DNA of 44,431 nt from Gemmatimonadaceae bacterium (GCA_036003045.1 DASYSS010000100.1:1-44431); one strand, 5' to 3'; numbered from the stretch's first letter, positions 8,145 through 17,618 are shown. The notes: generated by a model not told the origin, from the letters alone. Made by a program: numbers and translations.

Positions 8145-11100
8145 TCACCGAGAGAAGATGTACCGGAGCCCCTTGGGCGCTTCTTTCGCCTGCCAGAGCA
8201 TCGACGACGGGTAGGGGAGCAACGTGAGCTGAAGCGGCGACAGGATCCGCGGCAGTTGCTCGTGCACGTCGGCCCACGACTTCGCCCACCCTTCGTCGCT
8301 CGCATCCTCTTGATGCTTGTAGGCGTCGCTCACGTCGTACACTTCCGGAAGAGCAACGAAATAGTCCGCGAGCTTCTTCCAGTGGGCGGTCATCATCTCC
8401 GTCCAGTGCGCCTGCGCCGCTCGCACTGCCTCGAGCTGGTCTCTCGTCAGCAGCAGCGAGTCGGACTCGGTGGCGATCGATGCGTATGGGTCGAGGACGG
8501 TGCGGATGTAGCGTTTCACCAATTCATCTGACGTGAGCTTGGGGCCCGGGTGGCCGGCGCGGCCGGGGTTGAGCCAGCGTTCGAGCTGCTGTTCGGTGGC
8601 AGGGCGGCCGAGCGTCATCGACACGTCGAGCGTGAGGCGGAAGGGAGCGCGAAGGGTGTTGAGCGACGGGTTCGTCGTGCCGAAGCGCGGGTTCACTTGA
8701 TAAACGAACCGGCTGTTCGCCGCGTCGAAGCCGCGGACGTTGTACAGCACCGGATCGGCGAACGGCTGCGTGCCCCAGCCGCGCAGATGGTCGCTGCCGT
8801 GAAGCAGCTGATCGAGCCCGCCCAATGGGTTCGTCAGGTTGAGCGCGACGTTCTGCACGTTCTTCGGCAGATGGAGCCTCCCACCGGTGACGTTCACCTG
8901 CGCGTTGAATGACGCCGTCCACGGACCCTGGCAGCTGTTGCGCTGCGCGGCGGCGCCGAGTTGGCGCTCGAGGCAGTTGCGCGCGGCGCTCGACGTAGAG
9001 AACAGCGAACGAAGCGCCGACGCGACGCTCGTGTCGCGCGTGGTCGCCGGGTTGAAGACGAACGCGCGGTCGTTCGCGAGCCCATCCCCGTTTACATCGG
9101 AGCCGACGAGCGGCGTGAACGGCACGCCGGAGGAGAATCGTCCGAGGCCGGTCAGCGTGAAGCCCGCCCTGGATATGCCGAGCGAATAAATGAATGAATG
9201 CCGGATGTCGAAGTCGCCTCGGCTCCATGCAACCACATTCGGATCGCCGAAGGCCGAGCCGTCGAAGCCGCGATGCTGAGCGCGGTTGTCGGCGTAGGTG
9301 TACGCCAGCGACGTGTAGAGGAACGTGCGTTTGAAGGTCGTGTTGCGAGAGACGGTCGTGGTGAATTGGGCGGTGTGGGAACGAAGGTCGGAAACGTTGT
9401 CGACGACGCGGCCAAAGCTCTGGTCAACCCGAGCCGGCACGCTCGAGACCCCGCCGGTCGCTGGATCGATCGCCGTCGCGGGAACGAACACCGGTCGTCC
9501 TTCCTCACCCAGAGTGAATTGAGAGCTCGGCCGAAAATTCGCGTCGACGATCCCGGGCTGATTCAAGTTGAGCGCGTAGGTCCCCTCGAGCGCGTAGACG
9601 AAGTTGGCGAGGTTGGAGGAGAAGGAGAGATTGCCGCGCCAGCTTCGCGACGCGGTGTAACGCGAATCGAAGAGCTGGACGCCGGGAGCGGCGTCGGAAA
9701 AGACGGGGTTGGGCGCGCCCGGGACACAGCTCGACGGAATCGAGGATGGATCCGCGACGAACGAGGACCAGTCGGGCGTCGGAGCGGCGGCGCCGAGGCA
9801 GGTGATGCGCTCGATACCGTTGGGGAGACCAGTCGAGACGCGCGCCGTGGAGAGGAGCGCGGCGGGGAGCATGTTCCGGAATTCGCCGATGCCGCCGCGG
9901 ATGTACATGGTCGGCGCCAACGCGAACGTGCCGACCGGATTGAACATGATGCCGGTGCCGCCGGGCCGGCGCAGCCAGGTGAAGCCCAGCCGAGGACTGA
10001 GGCCCCACGTGTCGGGGGCGTGGTCCGTGCGGAGTCCAAACACTCGTTCCACATCCGGGTTGTACGCCGGCACGGCGTTGAACCGGTTCCCCTCGAGGCG
10101 CAGGCCGCCGAGCAGTTGGAGCGTCGGCGACACGCGCCAAAGGTCGCCGGCGGAGAGGAATGCGTTCCATTCGCTGCCGGTGCGCGTCGGGTCGTTGAGA
10201 GTTCTGGTATAGACCGTCGGGCGCCCGGCCTGAAGATCGCTCAGCGAGTTGAACGAGAAGGTGCCGTACTTGTTGGTCTCCAGATCCTGCGAGAAGCCGT
10301 CGAGCCGGACGTCGGTATCGAACTTGAGACGATGCGGACGCTTGGCGGACACGTAGCTCTGCATCGTGCCGATGTTCTCCCACGTCCACTGGCGAACGTC
10401 GGTCGTGAGTCCGGAGTTCCCGCCGAAACCCAAACTCGTCGAACCCGACGTGGCGTCGGGGAAGCTCGACGTCACGAGCACGCGGCCGTCGGGGAGCTGC
10501 ACGTACGGCGTCGCCTTGTTCTCCGAGTAGCTGAAGCCGCTCTTCGCGTCGAGGAGATAGTCGTCGTGGATGAACGTGGAGTAGTAGCCTTGCACCATGC
10601 CGATCGCCTGCCGGCTCTCGCCGCCGTGGCTCGGCGTTACCGTGGGCGACAGCGAGGTGGCCTGAGCACGCGACACCTTTCCGTAGAAGGTGATGGCCTC
10701 GGTGGTCGTGGACGGTTTGAGGTTCGCCCAGTCGTAGGGTGAGTGGTCGAATCGGGCGATGAGCGAGATGTTGTCGTTGATGCGATCGGGCGACGCGACG
10801 GGTCCGGCAACGGGCACGTGGGCACTCGACAGGAGGCTCCTGAGCCGGTCGACAGAATCCTGCGAGACGCCGGCGTGCGCGAGCAGGAGGGGATCGGCAG
10901 AGAGCAGCGAGGTGGCGTTCGAGAGGCTGCGGCCCCCCTGCACGCCGTAACTATAGAAGTACTTGTCGTCGGCGGACATCGAGCCGCCGCTGCCGAGGCT
11001 CGCGTTGAAGTTGGTGACGCGGGAGCCGAGGGCGCGCGAGACAGGATCGGTGTACTGCAGCGCCGGCGCGTCGAGCGTGAGATGCCCGCGCCGGTTGGTA

Positions 11101-11822
11101 AAGAGACTGCCGCCGCTCAGCTCCGTAGCGGTCTGCGCGCCAGAAAACCAACCGCGTGCGGGGTCATAGGTCGAGGTTGTCACGCGCGTCGTCATCTGCG
11201 CATCGCGTGGGACGTCGGCGCCTGGGAACGCCATGCCATTGAGCGTGGTGCTGTTGGCGCCGGGGCCGAGGCCGAGGGCGGAGATGCCGCCGCTGACGGT
11301 GGAGATTCCGGGGATCGTCGAGGCGAGCGACGCGAGATCTCCGGCGAGATCGGGCGAGAGTGCACCGGTCACGCCATAGGCAAATGTCTCCGACGATCCC
11401 ACCTCGGGGCCGAATCCCGGCCCGCGCTGCGGCTTGGGCTTCGTCGCTTGTACCTGGACGGCGTCGAGACGTTGAACGACGGCGGGCATCTTCGCGTCCA
11501 CGGTGTACACGCTGTCCGGGCCGCTTCGGGTGATCCGTTTGCGAAACGCGTTGAATCCGATCTTCGTGATGTGGACCAGGTAGTCGCCGGTGCCGTTCGG
11601 GATGACGATTCTATAGAAGCCGGCGGAGTCGGTGCGGGTCTCGAAGGTGGCGCGGTCGGGCGCCATGGTGACGACGATGTTGGCGGCTGGGATGGGGACG
11701 GTCCCGTCGGCGGTCGCGTGTCCCTGGATGATCTCGCGGCGGATGGCGGGAGACTGGGCGCTCGCCAGGGTCGGGAGTGCGACGCAGTGCGCGAGGGTCA
11801 GCGCGATCAGTCGGTATGACAC
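8145..11822 (-). CDS. TonB-dependent receptor (Oar-like) with a C-terminal helical extension
   Basis: 1225 aa outer-membrane receptor, GTG start, signal peptide cut after LPTLASAQ. Residues about 28-115 form a carboxypeptidase-regulatory-like beta-sandwich (AGFYRIVIPNGTGDYLVHI). A plug-like domain follows (SLASTIPGISTVSGGISALG, then NGMAFPGADVP), then a long beta-barrel whose strands end near PFRLTLDVSMTLGRP. This order fits the Oar/RagA-like receptors used for large substrates or adhesion. Unusually, the barrel is followed by about 150 residues of helical sequence containing LTRDQ and LSPLQ motifs and ending in FSR, so the normal terminal strand is not at the C-terminus. No TonB box is obvious. 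It is convergent with the kinase gene, 13 bp apart, and monocistronic. Substrate unknown. Confidence 0.85.
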   Translation of the reverse strand: MSYRLIALTLAHCVALPTLASAQSPAIRREIIQGHATADGTVPIPAANIVVTMAPDRATFETRTDSAGFYRIVIPNGTGDYLVHITKIGFNAFRKRITRSGPDSVYTVDAKMPAVVQRLDAVQVQATKPKPQRGPGFGPEVGSSETFAYGVTGALSPDLAGDLASLASTIPGISTVSGGISALGLGPGANSTTLNGMAFPGADVPRDAQMTTRVTTSTYDPARGWFSGAQTATELSGGSLFTNRRGHLTLDAPALQYTDPVSRALGSRVTNFNASLGSGGSMSADDKYFYSYGVQGGRSLSNATSLLSADPLLLAHAGVSQDSVDRLRSLLSSAHVPVAGPVASPDRINDNISLIARFDHSPYDWANLKPSTTTEAITFYGKVSRAQATSLSPTVTPSHGGESRQAIGMVQGYYSTFIHDDYLLDAKSGFSYSENKATPYVQLPDGRVLVTSSFPDATSGSTSLGFGGNSGLTTDVRQWTWENIGTMQSYVSAKRPHRLKFDTDVRLDGFSQDLETNKYGTFSFNSLSDLQAGRPTVYTRTLNDPTRTGSEWNAFLSAGDLWRVSPTLQLLGGLRLEGNRFNAVPAYNPDVERVFGLRTDHAPDTWGLSPRLGFTWLRRPGGTGIMFNPVGTFALAPTMYIRGGIGEFRNMLPAALLSTARVSTGLPNGIERITCLGAAAPTPDWSSFVADPSSIPSSCVPGAPNPVFSDAAPGVQLFDSRYTASRSWRGNLSFSSNLANFVYALEGTYALNLNQPGIVDANFRPSSQFTLGEEGRPVFVPATAIDPATGGVSSVPARVDQSFGRVVDNVSDLRSHTAQFTTTVSRNTTFKRTFLYTSLAYTYADNRAQHRGFDGSAFGDPNVVAWSRGDFDIRHSFIYSLGISRAGFTLTGLGRFSSGVPFTPLVGSDVNGDGLANDRAFVFNPATTRDTSVASALRSLFSTSSAARNCLERQLGAAAQRNSCQGPWTASFNAQVNVTGGRLHLPKNVQNVALNLTNPLGGLDQLLHGSDHLRGWGTQPFADPVLYNVRGFDAANSRFVYQVNPRFGTTNPSLNTLRAPFRLTLDVSMTLGRPATEQQLERWLNPGRAGHPGPKLTSDELVKRYIRTVLDPYASIATESDSLLLTRDQLEAVRAAQAHWTEMMTAHWKKLADYFVALPEVYDVSDAYKHQEDASDEGWAKSWADVHEQLPRILSPLQLTLLPYPSSMLWQAKEAPKGLRYIFSR

Positions 11823-11887
11823 GAGCGGCTCGGTCCCGGGTGGCTTGCGGAAAGGGCGCGGCGGCGCGCTGTGGCGTAAGAGTTTTT

Positions 11888-11893
11888 AGTATA
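11888..11893 (-). promoter_or_regulatory. Candidate -10 box for the TonB receptor gene
   Basis: TATACT read on the minus strand, about 65 bases upstream of the GTG. The same bases overlap TATAAT on the plus strand (11890-11895), so direction is ambiguous. The spot is strikingly AT-rich for this DNA; no good -35 is visible on either strand. Confidence 0.3.
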
Positions 11894-11940
11894 ATGCTCT
11901 TGCGCCGTCGCGATAGCGGGGGAGGTACGGCGCTGTGGAC

Positions 11941-12042
11941 GTCCTTAGGGCGCTGATGTCCTTAGGGCGCTGACGTCCTTAGAGCGCTGACGTCCTTAGA
12001 GCGCTGACGTCCTTAGAGCGCTGACGTGCTTGGGGCGCTGAC
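11941..12042 (+). repeat. 17-bp tandem repeat array, six units
   Basis: Six direct units of 17 bp with consensus GTCCTTAGRGCGCTGAC. The first two read GGG at the variable triplet, the next three GAG, and the last is degenerate (GTGCTTGGGGCGCTGAC). There are no spacers between units. A related array with the core CGTCCTAAGRGCGCCGA lies at 23881-23965, in the same orientation. The array sits in the gap between the TonB receptor gene and the S9 peptidase gene. Confidence 0.9.
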
Positions 12043-12198
12043 GTCCACGCTCCGGCGAGCCCGAGCAACATGGCGTTCGAGGTGTGCGGTGACTCCAAAT
12101 CGTCGACACGACCCGTCGACTCCGCGATGACCGTTCGCTCGGCTGGCCCCGCCGCGGGCAGGCTCGTATGTTCGCGAGCATCGACCGCAACCGACGAC

Positions 12199-14277
12199 AT
12201 GAACGTTCCACTTCGCCTCCCAGTCCTGCCGCTGTGCGCCGTACTCGTCGTGGCTACCGGCAACGCCATTGCTGCGCAGACGACACCTGGCGCGCACTTC
12301 CCCACGAACGAGGACCTGCGCCATACGCGCGCAATCGCCGATCCGCGACTCTCTCCCGACGGGCGGATGGTCCTCTTTGCGGTGACAGAGCCAACGGTCG
12401 ACAGTGCCACGACTCACTTCTGGCTCGCCGATGTCGCCACGAACACGTCGCGGCAGATCACGTTTGCGCCCGCAGGGACAAAGAGCAGCGAGCGAGACGG
12501 CACATGGTCGCCCGACGGGCGCGCCGTGTATTTCGTCGCGAAGCGCAGCAAGCACTCGCAACTCTATAGGTTGCCGCTGAACGGCGGTGAAGCCCAAGCG
12601 ATCACGATGAAGATCGTTCCCTCGATCGACGCGTCCGCCGCGCCCGATGCCGTGGATGGATCGGCTGCGAAAGCGTCGCGCGACTCGGTCGAGATCGACG
12701 TGGCGGACTACTCGGTGGCGCCGGACGGGCGCACGGCGGCAATCGTGGCTCGCGATCCCGACACGCCGGGCGAGGAGAAGCAGAATCAAGATAGGGCCGA
12801 CGCCCACGCGATCGACCAGGACATTCACGGCTCGCGCGCATACCTGTTCAACTTCGCGTCGTCGAAACTGACGCCGATCGCGATCGCCCCCGACATAAAA
12901 GAAGTCGTATGGTCGCACCGCGGCGACCGTCTCGCGGTGGTGACGAGCCCGATGAACAACGTCAGCGATCTCGGGCCGTCGGACACGCTGTGGATCGTGG
13001 ACGTCGCGAATCCCGGCGCGCCGAGGCGCCTGGCCGAGTCGCCGACGACCGCCGGCAAGATCGTCTGGTCGCCGAGTGACGCGAGACTGTTCTTCGCCGC
13101 CCAGGCCGCCGCGGATACACCGCCAGGTTACTCGGACCTGTATGTCGTACCGCTCGCCGGCGGCGGTATCAGAAATCTGTCGAGCGGCTATTCGGGTTCC
13201 GTGAACTCACCGGACCTCGCGGAGACGGAGGAGACGGTCATTGCCAGCGTCGCGAACGGAACCAGGACGGGCTATGCGCGCTTCGCGGTCGCCGGCGGGC
13301 CGCCCGTCGAGCTCGCGATGGGTCACGCCGCGGTTGCATCGCTCCAGACGAACGATCGTCGCAGCGCGTGGGTGTATCTGGCCGCCGGCACCGACGAGCC
13401 GACGGCGCTGTACGTCGCCTCGAGCCTCGGCGGCGCCGCGACCCGGGTCTCGGCGCCGGCTACCGCCGACGCGAGTTGGCCAGCGGTGAAAGCGCGCGTC
13501 GTGCACTGGAAGAACGACGGCCGCACGATCGACGGGCTTCTGTATCTGCCGCCCGAAGCTGCGCGCGGGAAAGTGCCGCTGGTCGTCGACGTGCACGGCG
13601 GCCCGCTCGGCGCCTGGCTCGAGTACTACTCGGCATTCGCGCAGTTTCTCATCGGACGCGGCTGGGCCGTGTTGATGCCGAACCCCCGTGGGAGCAGCGG
13701 ACGCGGCGCCGCGTTCGCCGCGGCGAACAAGAACGATCTCGGCGGTGGCGACTACCGCGACATCATGGCGGGCGTCGACTACGCGATCGCCAACCAGCCG
13801 ATCGACGCCAACAAGCTGGCCGTCTTCGGCTACAGCTATGGCGGCGAGATGGCCGCGTTCATCGAAGGAAAGACGGACCGCTTCAAGGCGATCGTGTCGT
13901 GCGCGCCGGTGATCGACCAGTTCAGCGAGTACGGCACCGAAAACGGATCGTGGTACGACCGGTGGTATTTCGGAAAGCCGTGGGAGCAGTTCGCTGACGC
14001 GTGGCGGCAGAGCCCTCTCGCTGGCGCAAGTCACGCCAAGACGCCGTTCCTGCTGCTCCAGGGCGAGTCGGATTTGACCGACCCGATCGGGCAGTCCCAG
14101 GAGATGTACCGGGCATTGCGTCAGGCCGGCGTGTCGGTCCAGCTCGTGACATATCCGCGCGACGATCACGGTCCGCTCAGTCGCAACATCGTCGGGGGGC
14201 CGAGTCCGGAGCCGTGGCACGGCTTCGACGCGCGTCAGCGGATCGTGAAGTTCTACGAATCCGCGTTCGGCCGTTAG
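12199..14277 (+). CDS. S9 family prolyl oligopeptidase / dipeptidyl aminopeptidase
   Basis: 692 aa secreted peptidase. The ATG at 12199 opens a clean signal peptide (LPVLPLCAVLVVATGNAIAAQ); the frame is open upstream but those residues are not signal-like. Residues about 25-430 form the WD40-like beta-propeller (repeats such as ADPRLSPDGRMVLFAV and GTWSPDGRAVYFVA). The C-terminal alpha/beta-hydrolase domain has nucleophile Ser546 in GYSYGG, Asp625 in GESD and His657 in DDHGP, a complete catalytic triad. The length and motifs fit S9C-like acylaminoacyl peptidases that trim short peptides in the periplasm. No ribosome site is clear. It stands alone and ends before a strong hairpin. Confidence 0.92.
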   Translation: MNVPLRLPVLPLCAVLVVATGNAIAAQTTPGAHFPTNEDLRHTRAIADPRLSPDGRMVLFAVTEPTVDSATTHFWLADVATNTSRQITFAPAGTKSSERDGTWSPDGRAVYFVAKRSKHSQLYRLPLNGGEAQAITMKIVPSIDASAAPDAVDGSAAKASRDSVEIDVADYSVAPDGRTAAIVARDPDTPGEEKQNQDRADAHAIDQDIHGSRAYLFNFASSKLTPIAIAPDIKEVVWSHRGDRLAVVTSPMNNVSDLGPSDTLWIVDVANPGAPRRLAESPTTAGKIVWSPSDARLFFAAQAAADTPPGYSDLYVVPLAGGGIRNLSSGYSGSVNSPDLAETEETVIASVANGTRTGYARFAVAGGPPVELAMGHAAVASLQTNDRRSAWVYLAAGTDEPTALYVASSLGGAATRVSAPATADASWPAVKARVVHWKNDGRTIDGLLYLPPEAARGKVPLVVDVHGGPLGAWLEYYSAFAQFLIGRGWAVLMPNPRGSSGRGAAFAAANKNDLGGGDYRDIMAGVDYAIANQPIDANKLAVFGYSYGGEMAAFIEGKTDRFKAIVSCAPVIDQFSEYGTENGSWYDRWYFGKPWEQFADAWRQSPLAGASHAKTPFLLLQGESDLTDPIGQSQEMYRALRQAGVSVQLVTYPRDDHGPLSRNIVGGPSPEPWHGFDARQRIVKFYESAFGR

Positions 14278-14349
14278 CGCGAGCTCGTGAGTTCCCCTCG
14301 CATCACACGGGCACCAATTCAAACGCAGACGACACCGATTTGAACTACA

Positions 14350-14386
14350 ATCCCGCAGATTGTTTCGCTTTTTTGATCTGCGGGAT
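14350..14386. terminator. Hairpin between convergent genes, possible bidirectional terminator
   Basis: A perfect 11-bp inverted repeat, ATCCCGCAGAT / ATCTGCGGGAT, with a 15-base loop containing a T tract. It lies between the S9 peptidase (plus) and the permease remnant (minus). The T-run is in the loop, not after the stem, so it is not a classic intrinsic terminator. Confidence 0.5.
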
Positions 14387-14393
14387 CTCTCCG

Positions 14394-14990
14394 CTATCTC
14401 AGCGCCTCCATCGGATCGATGCGCGCCGCCCGCCGCATGGGAGCCAGCGCCGCCAGCACGGCGCACAGGGCGAGCACCAATCCAGCGACGGCCAACGTGA
14501 GCGGATCGGTCGCCGCAACGCCGAACAACTGCGAGGCGATCAGTCTATGTGTGGCGAGCACGCCGGCGGCTCCGAGACCAATGGCGACAGCCGTAACGCC
14601 CGCCGCCTCGCGCAACACGACGCGGACCAAATCGCTCGGCAAGGCCCCGAGCGCCGCGCGGACTCCAAGCTCCTGCGTCGCTGCGCGACCGAGTAGCTGA
14701 TGACGCCGTAGGGCCCCACGGCCGCCAGGAGGAGCGCGAGCGTCGCGAATGCTCCGAGCGTGATCATGCTCATCCGTTGCTGCTGCGTGGCAGCGGTGCG
14801 CACGAGACGATGCGGGCGCCGAGCATCTGGAAGTAGTTGTTCGCGACGATGCGCTTTGCCGCAACCGGGCGTCACGCAGCAGATCCCACGCAGCCGGCGT
14901 CGTGATGGCCTGTCCGTCGACGCCAATGGTTGCCGCGCACGTCGCCGGCGAGTTGGAACGCCGATAGCTTGACGGTGTCGAAGAGCCGAC
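14394..14990 (-). pseudogene. Remnant of an ADOP/MacB-FtsX permease (C-terminal part, frameshifted)
   Basis: The last 100 residues are a clear FtsX-like C-terminus: a membrane segment (VTAVAIGLGAAGVLATH), FGVAATDPLTLAVAG, another membrane segment and the terminal RRAARIDPMEALR typical of ADOP permeases. Just upstream, a different frame carries the preceding motif (SMITLGAFATLALLLAAVG, PYGVISYSVAQR), and a third frame near 14950 carries a fragment like the usual GDVR region. The pieces line up in order only if one allows frameshifts near 14700 and further upstream, and the N-terminal 600 residues are missing. It is therefore a decayed copy; the intact homologue in this window is at 21212-23872. 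The left boundary of the remnant is approximate. Confidence 0.8.
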
Positions 14991-15010
14991 CTAGCCACCC
15001 CGAGCATCCT

Positions 15011-15874
15011 ATGGTCCGCATCCGGTCGATCATCGTGGGCGCGTTGTTTCCGGCGGCGCTTATCGCCCAATCATCGTCATCCGATAAAGGGCCCAACAAC
15101 ATTCGCGCGTCGTTCGCGTACTTCGCCGAACACTATGGCCGCCTGATCGTCGCCGCGCTCGACTCCATCCCGGCCACGAAATACGGCTTCAGCCCGACGC
15201 CGGCGCAGCAAACAGTTGGATACATCGCGCAACACCTCGAGGATGCCAATTTCGGCCTGTGTTCACGACTCGGCAGACCCGATCCACGCGCGGCGGCGGA
15301 ATGGCGTATCAGCGATTCGGTTCGAGCGAAATGGCCCAAGGACACGCTCGTTGCGCGAGTCCGCGCGTCGATCGTCTTCTGCACCGCGGCCATCGGCCAG
15401 CTCAATGACCGGCGCATTGGGGAAGTGGCCACAATGCAATCCGATTCCGGCAGAACCATCTTGCCGGCGCGCGTGCTGCTGGCTTTCACGACGGACTTGG
15501 CCGAACACTACGCGCAGCTCGCATCGTATATGCGGCAGCTTGGCTTGGTTCCGCCATCGGCAGCGCCGCCGAGCAAAGCCCGCGTCGCCATCGACCTGCC
15601 CGTCAGCACGCTCGCCGCGTACGCCGGCAAGTACAACTTGTCTCCGGCCTTCGCGGGAGTCGGCGTGATGCTCGACGTGCACGTCCGCAACGGCGCCTTG
15701 TATCTCACGCCCAGCGGACAGCCGGAAGCGCGGCTATGGCCTGAGAGCGCGACGGATTTCTTTTTCAGGGAGATCGACGCCCAGGTCAGCTTCACGCGAA
15801 ACGCGAGCGGTGTGGTGACGGGGCTCGTGCTTCATCAAGGCGGCGAGAATCGGGTCGGGCCGAAAGTGAAATAG
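15011..15874 (+). CDS. Secreted DinB-fold protein with a C-terminal DUF3471-like domain
   Basis: 287 aa. The ATG at 15011 gives a signal peptide (RSIIVGALFPAALIAQ). Residues about 25-185 form a four-helix DinB bundle: FAYFAEHYGRLIVAALDSIP, the first metal-ligand helix with GYIAQHLEDAN and the last with DLAEHYAQLASYMRQLG, where the His residues are the expected metal ligands. Residues about 200-287 are a small beta domain (TLAAYAGKYNLSP to VTGLVLHQGGE) like the DUF3471 tail of secreted hydrolases. DinB proteins are metal-dependent thiol transferases or hydrolases in known cases; the substrate here is unknown. The gene overlaps the decayed permease upstream and is convergent with the NmrA-like gene, 15 bp apart. 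Confidence 0.8.
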   Translation: MVRIRSIIVGALFPAALIAQSSSSDKGPNNIRASFAYFAEHYGRLIVAALDSIPATKYGFSPTPAQQTVGYIAQHLEDANFGLCSRLGRPDPRAAAEWRISDSVRAKWPKDTLVARVRASIVFCTAAIGQLNDRRIGEVATMQSDSGRTILPARVLLAFTTDLAEHYAQLASYMRQLGLVPPSAAPPSKARVAIDLPVSTLAAYAGKYNLSPAFAGVGVMLDVHVRNGALYLTPSGQPEARLWPESATDFFFREIDAQVSFTRNASGVVTGLVLHQGGENRVGPKVK

Positions 15875-15889
15875 CTGCCTAAGGGTCGA

Positions 15890-16771
15890 TCACAGCCGGC
15901 GCGACACCCACTCATCCAGCGTCATCAGCCGCATACCGAGGCGTTCGGCCAGCGGTCCGGCATCGAACGACTGGTTGACCGTCTCAGTCAGGACCGCGGT
16001 CTGCATGATCTGGCTCAGCCCCGGATGAAAAGGCCGTAAGAGCACGGACATTACCCTTGGCACGGCGATCGGCGCATGCGTGACGCGGGCGCGCCGGCCG
16101 ACCCTGCGCTCGTAGATGCGAACGACGTCGTGGCTGGAGAGGTTCTCCGGACCGCCGATGTCGACGGTCTGACCGACGAACGATGATTCCGTCAGCGAAC
16201 GAAACGCGATCTCGGCCACGTCCGACGCCGCGACGAAATTCCGCGGGCGTTCGCCGCGGCCGAACAGCACGACCTTTCCCTTCTTGATGAGCGGCTCGCC
16301 GATGAGAACATGCGCGTGCAGATCCATGAACGCCGTCGGCCGAAGAATGGTCCACGCGAGTCCGCTCTTGACGAGATATTGCTCGACGTCGTGCTTGATC
16401 CGGAAGAAGGGAATCCGCCGGAACGCCCGATCGGGCTCATGGACGGAGACGTAGACGAAGCGGCGCACGCCGGCTGCTTTGGCGGCGTCGATCAGTCGGC
16501 ATTGGCCGGCACCATCGACGTGAACCGACGCATGGCGTCCCCGCCCGAGAATCGAGTGTGCAGCCGAGACGACCGCGTCCGCTCCTTGGCATGCGCGAAC
16601 GAGCGAGTCGGAGTCGAGGAGATCACCGCTGACGACGTCGGCGCCCTCGGCCCGGAGCGCGGCGACCTTGTTCGGCGTCCGCGACATGACGCGCACGTCG
16701 TACCCGGCGTTGAGCAGCCGAGTCGCGAGCATTTGGCCGAGCGTTCCACTTCCGCCGACGATGAGGATCAC
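15890..16771 (-). CDS. NAD(P)-binding NmrA/SDR-a-like oxidoreductase
   Basis: 293 aa cytoplasmic protein with the N-terminal dinucleotide-binding motif GGSGTLGQ (residues 6-13) and Arg31, which favours NADP(H). VVSGDLLD, ADAVVSAA and the YVSVHEPD strand follow the atypical SDR pattern; the usual YxxxK is replaced by FRIKHDVEQYL, as in NmrA-like and complex I NDUFA9-like proteins. The C-terminal part has the GGPENLSSHDVVRI motif common in these proteins. It could be a NADP sensor or a reductase acting on a small molecule or quinone; the sequence does not decide. It is monocistronic. Confidence 0.85.
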   Translation of the reverse strand: MILIVGGSGTLGQMLATRLLNAGYDVRVMSRTPNKVAALRAEGADVVSGDLLDSDSLVRACQGADAVVSAAHSILGRGRHASVHVDGAGQCRLIDAAKAAGVRRFVYVSVHEPDRAFRRIPFFRIKHDVEQYLVKSGLAWTILRPTAFMDLHAHVLIGEPLIKKGKVVLFGRGERPRNFVAASDVAEIAFRSLTESSFVGQTVDIGGPENLSSHDVVRIYERRVGRRARVTHAPIAVPRVMSVLLRPFHPGLSQIMQTAVLTETVNQSFDAGPLAERLGMRLMTLDEWVSRRL

Positions 16772-16908
16772 GCGCCTGCTCCGGTGCGTTCAAATATCCG
16801 GCGGGCTGGCCAGGATTCAAGCCGACCGCGAGAAGGGGCATCAGATCACGAAACTCCGGGAGGGCGAGACGGCCGAGAGGCGTTGTTCGAACATGTGAAG
16901 CGGCGTAC

Positions 16909-17547
16909 TTAACGCTCGTGGGACGAGGTCTCGCCTCGCGCGAGGGCCAGATGGTGCGCGGCGTGGTGATCTCCTTCAGTCAACAGCCCGGCGAAGCCAA
17001 GACCCCGGATGCGAGCAACGGTCCGGGCGTCGGAAGAATTCTTGGCCGTGACAGCGATGATCGCACCTTCTGGCGTCGGCGTCGCCGACGCATGATACTC
17101 ATCGCCGCGATCCAACATCTTCGCGTGATTGACCGCCATCCTCCGAATCGCATCGGCCGTGTGCCCCGTGCCTGTCACTCTCATCTCGACGCCCCCGGGG
17201 ACGTTCCTCTGCGCCACTGCGGCGTGCAGCGTCACGTCGTCCATGTCGATCAGGTGCTGGCGAAGCGCCTCGATGTTGACCTTCGCCCAATCTGTGTTGG
17301 GGTCGGCCTTCAGCATCCGCACGACTTCGGAGATCGCGCCATACGCCGCCTGCCCGGCAGATACGGGCAATCGGGCGCTGCATTCCTTCGTGATTTGCGC
17401 GTGGGCCGAGTGATCCATCGTCGCGTGGTCGGCAGCAGGCGCGGTCAGGATGCTACAGTCGACCGAGCCTGCGGATTGGGCGTGAACGCGGGGTGTCGCG
17501 ACGAAGAGGGCGGCAACTCCGGCGAGGATTACTTTCGTGCGGATCAT
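16909..17547 (-). CDS. Secreted His/Met-rich hypothetical protein, possible metal binder
   Basis: 212 aa with a signal peptide (ILAGVAALFVATPRVHAQ). After cleavage it has a His/Met-rich stretch (ADHATMDHSAHAQ), an alpha-helical middle part (AISEVVRMLKADPNTDWAKV, then LRQHLIDMDDVTLHAAVAQ) and a C-terminal HHAAHHLALARG cluster. The ATG at 17547 has a GAGAGGG ribosome site. The His clusters at both ends suggest binding of copper or another transition metal in the periplasm, but no family was recognised. It is divergent from a Crp/Fnr regulator with a dyad-symmetric site between them, so it is probably a target of that regulator. Confidence 0.7.
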   Translation of the reverse strand: MIRTKVILAGVAALFVATPRVHAQSAGSVDCSILTAPAADHATMDHSAHAQITKECSARLPVSAGQAAYGAISEVVRMLKADPNTDWAKVNIEALRQHLIDMDDVTLHAAVAQRNVPGGVEMRVTGTGHTADAIRRMAVNHAKMLDRGDEYHASATPTPEGAIIAVTAKNSSDARTVARIRGLGFAGLLTEGDHHAAHHLALARGETSSHER

Positions 17548-17618
17548 GGCACCCTCTCACGGGTTAAGGTCTGCCATGAACCATGATGGGCACGAAGGCG
17601 AGGACCAAGAGACTAAAG

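Noticed and set aside
9198-11819. Long plus-strand open frames (514 and 358 codons) opposite the TonB receptor gene
   Set aside because: GC-rich shadow frames; Arg-heavy composition, no domains, and they exactly mirror a well-supported gene.
11941-12042. CRISPR array
   Set aside because: Units are 17 bp and contiguous with no spacers; no cas genes are present. The same holds for all 16-bp arrays.
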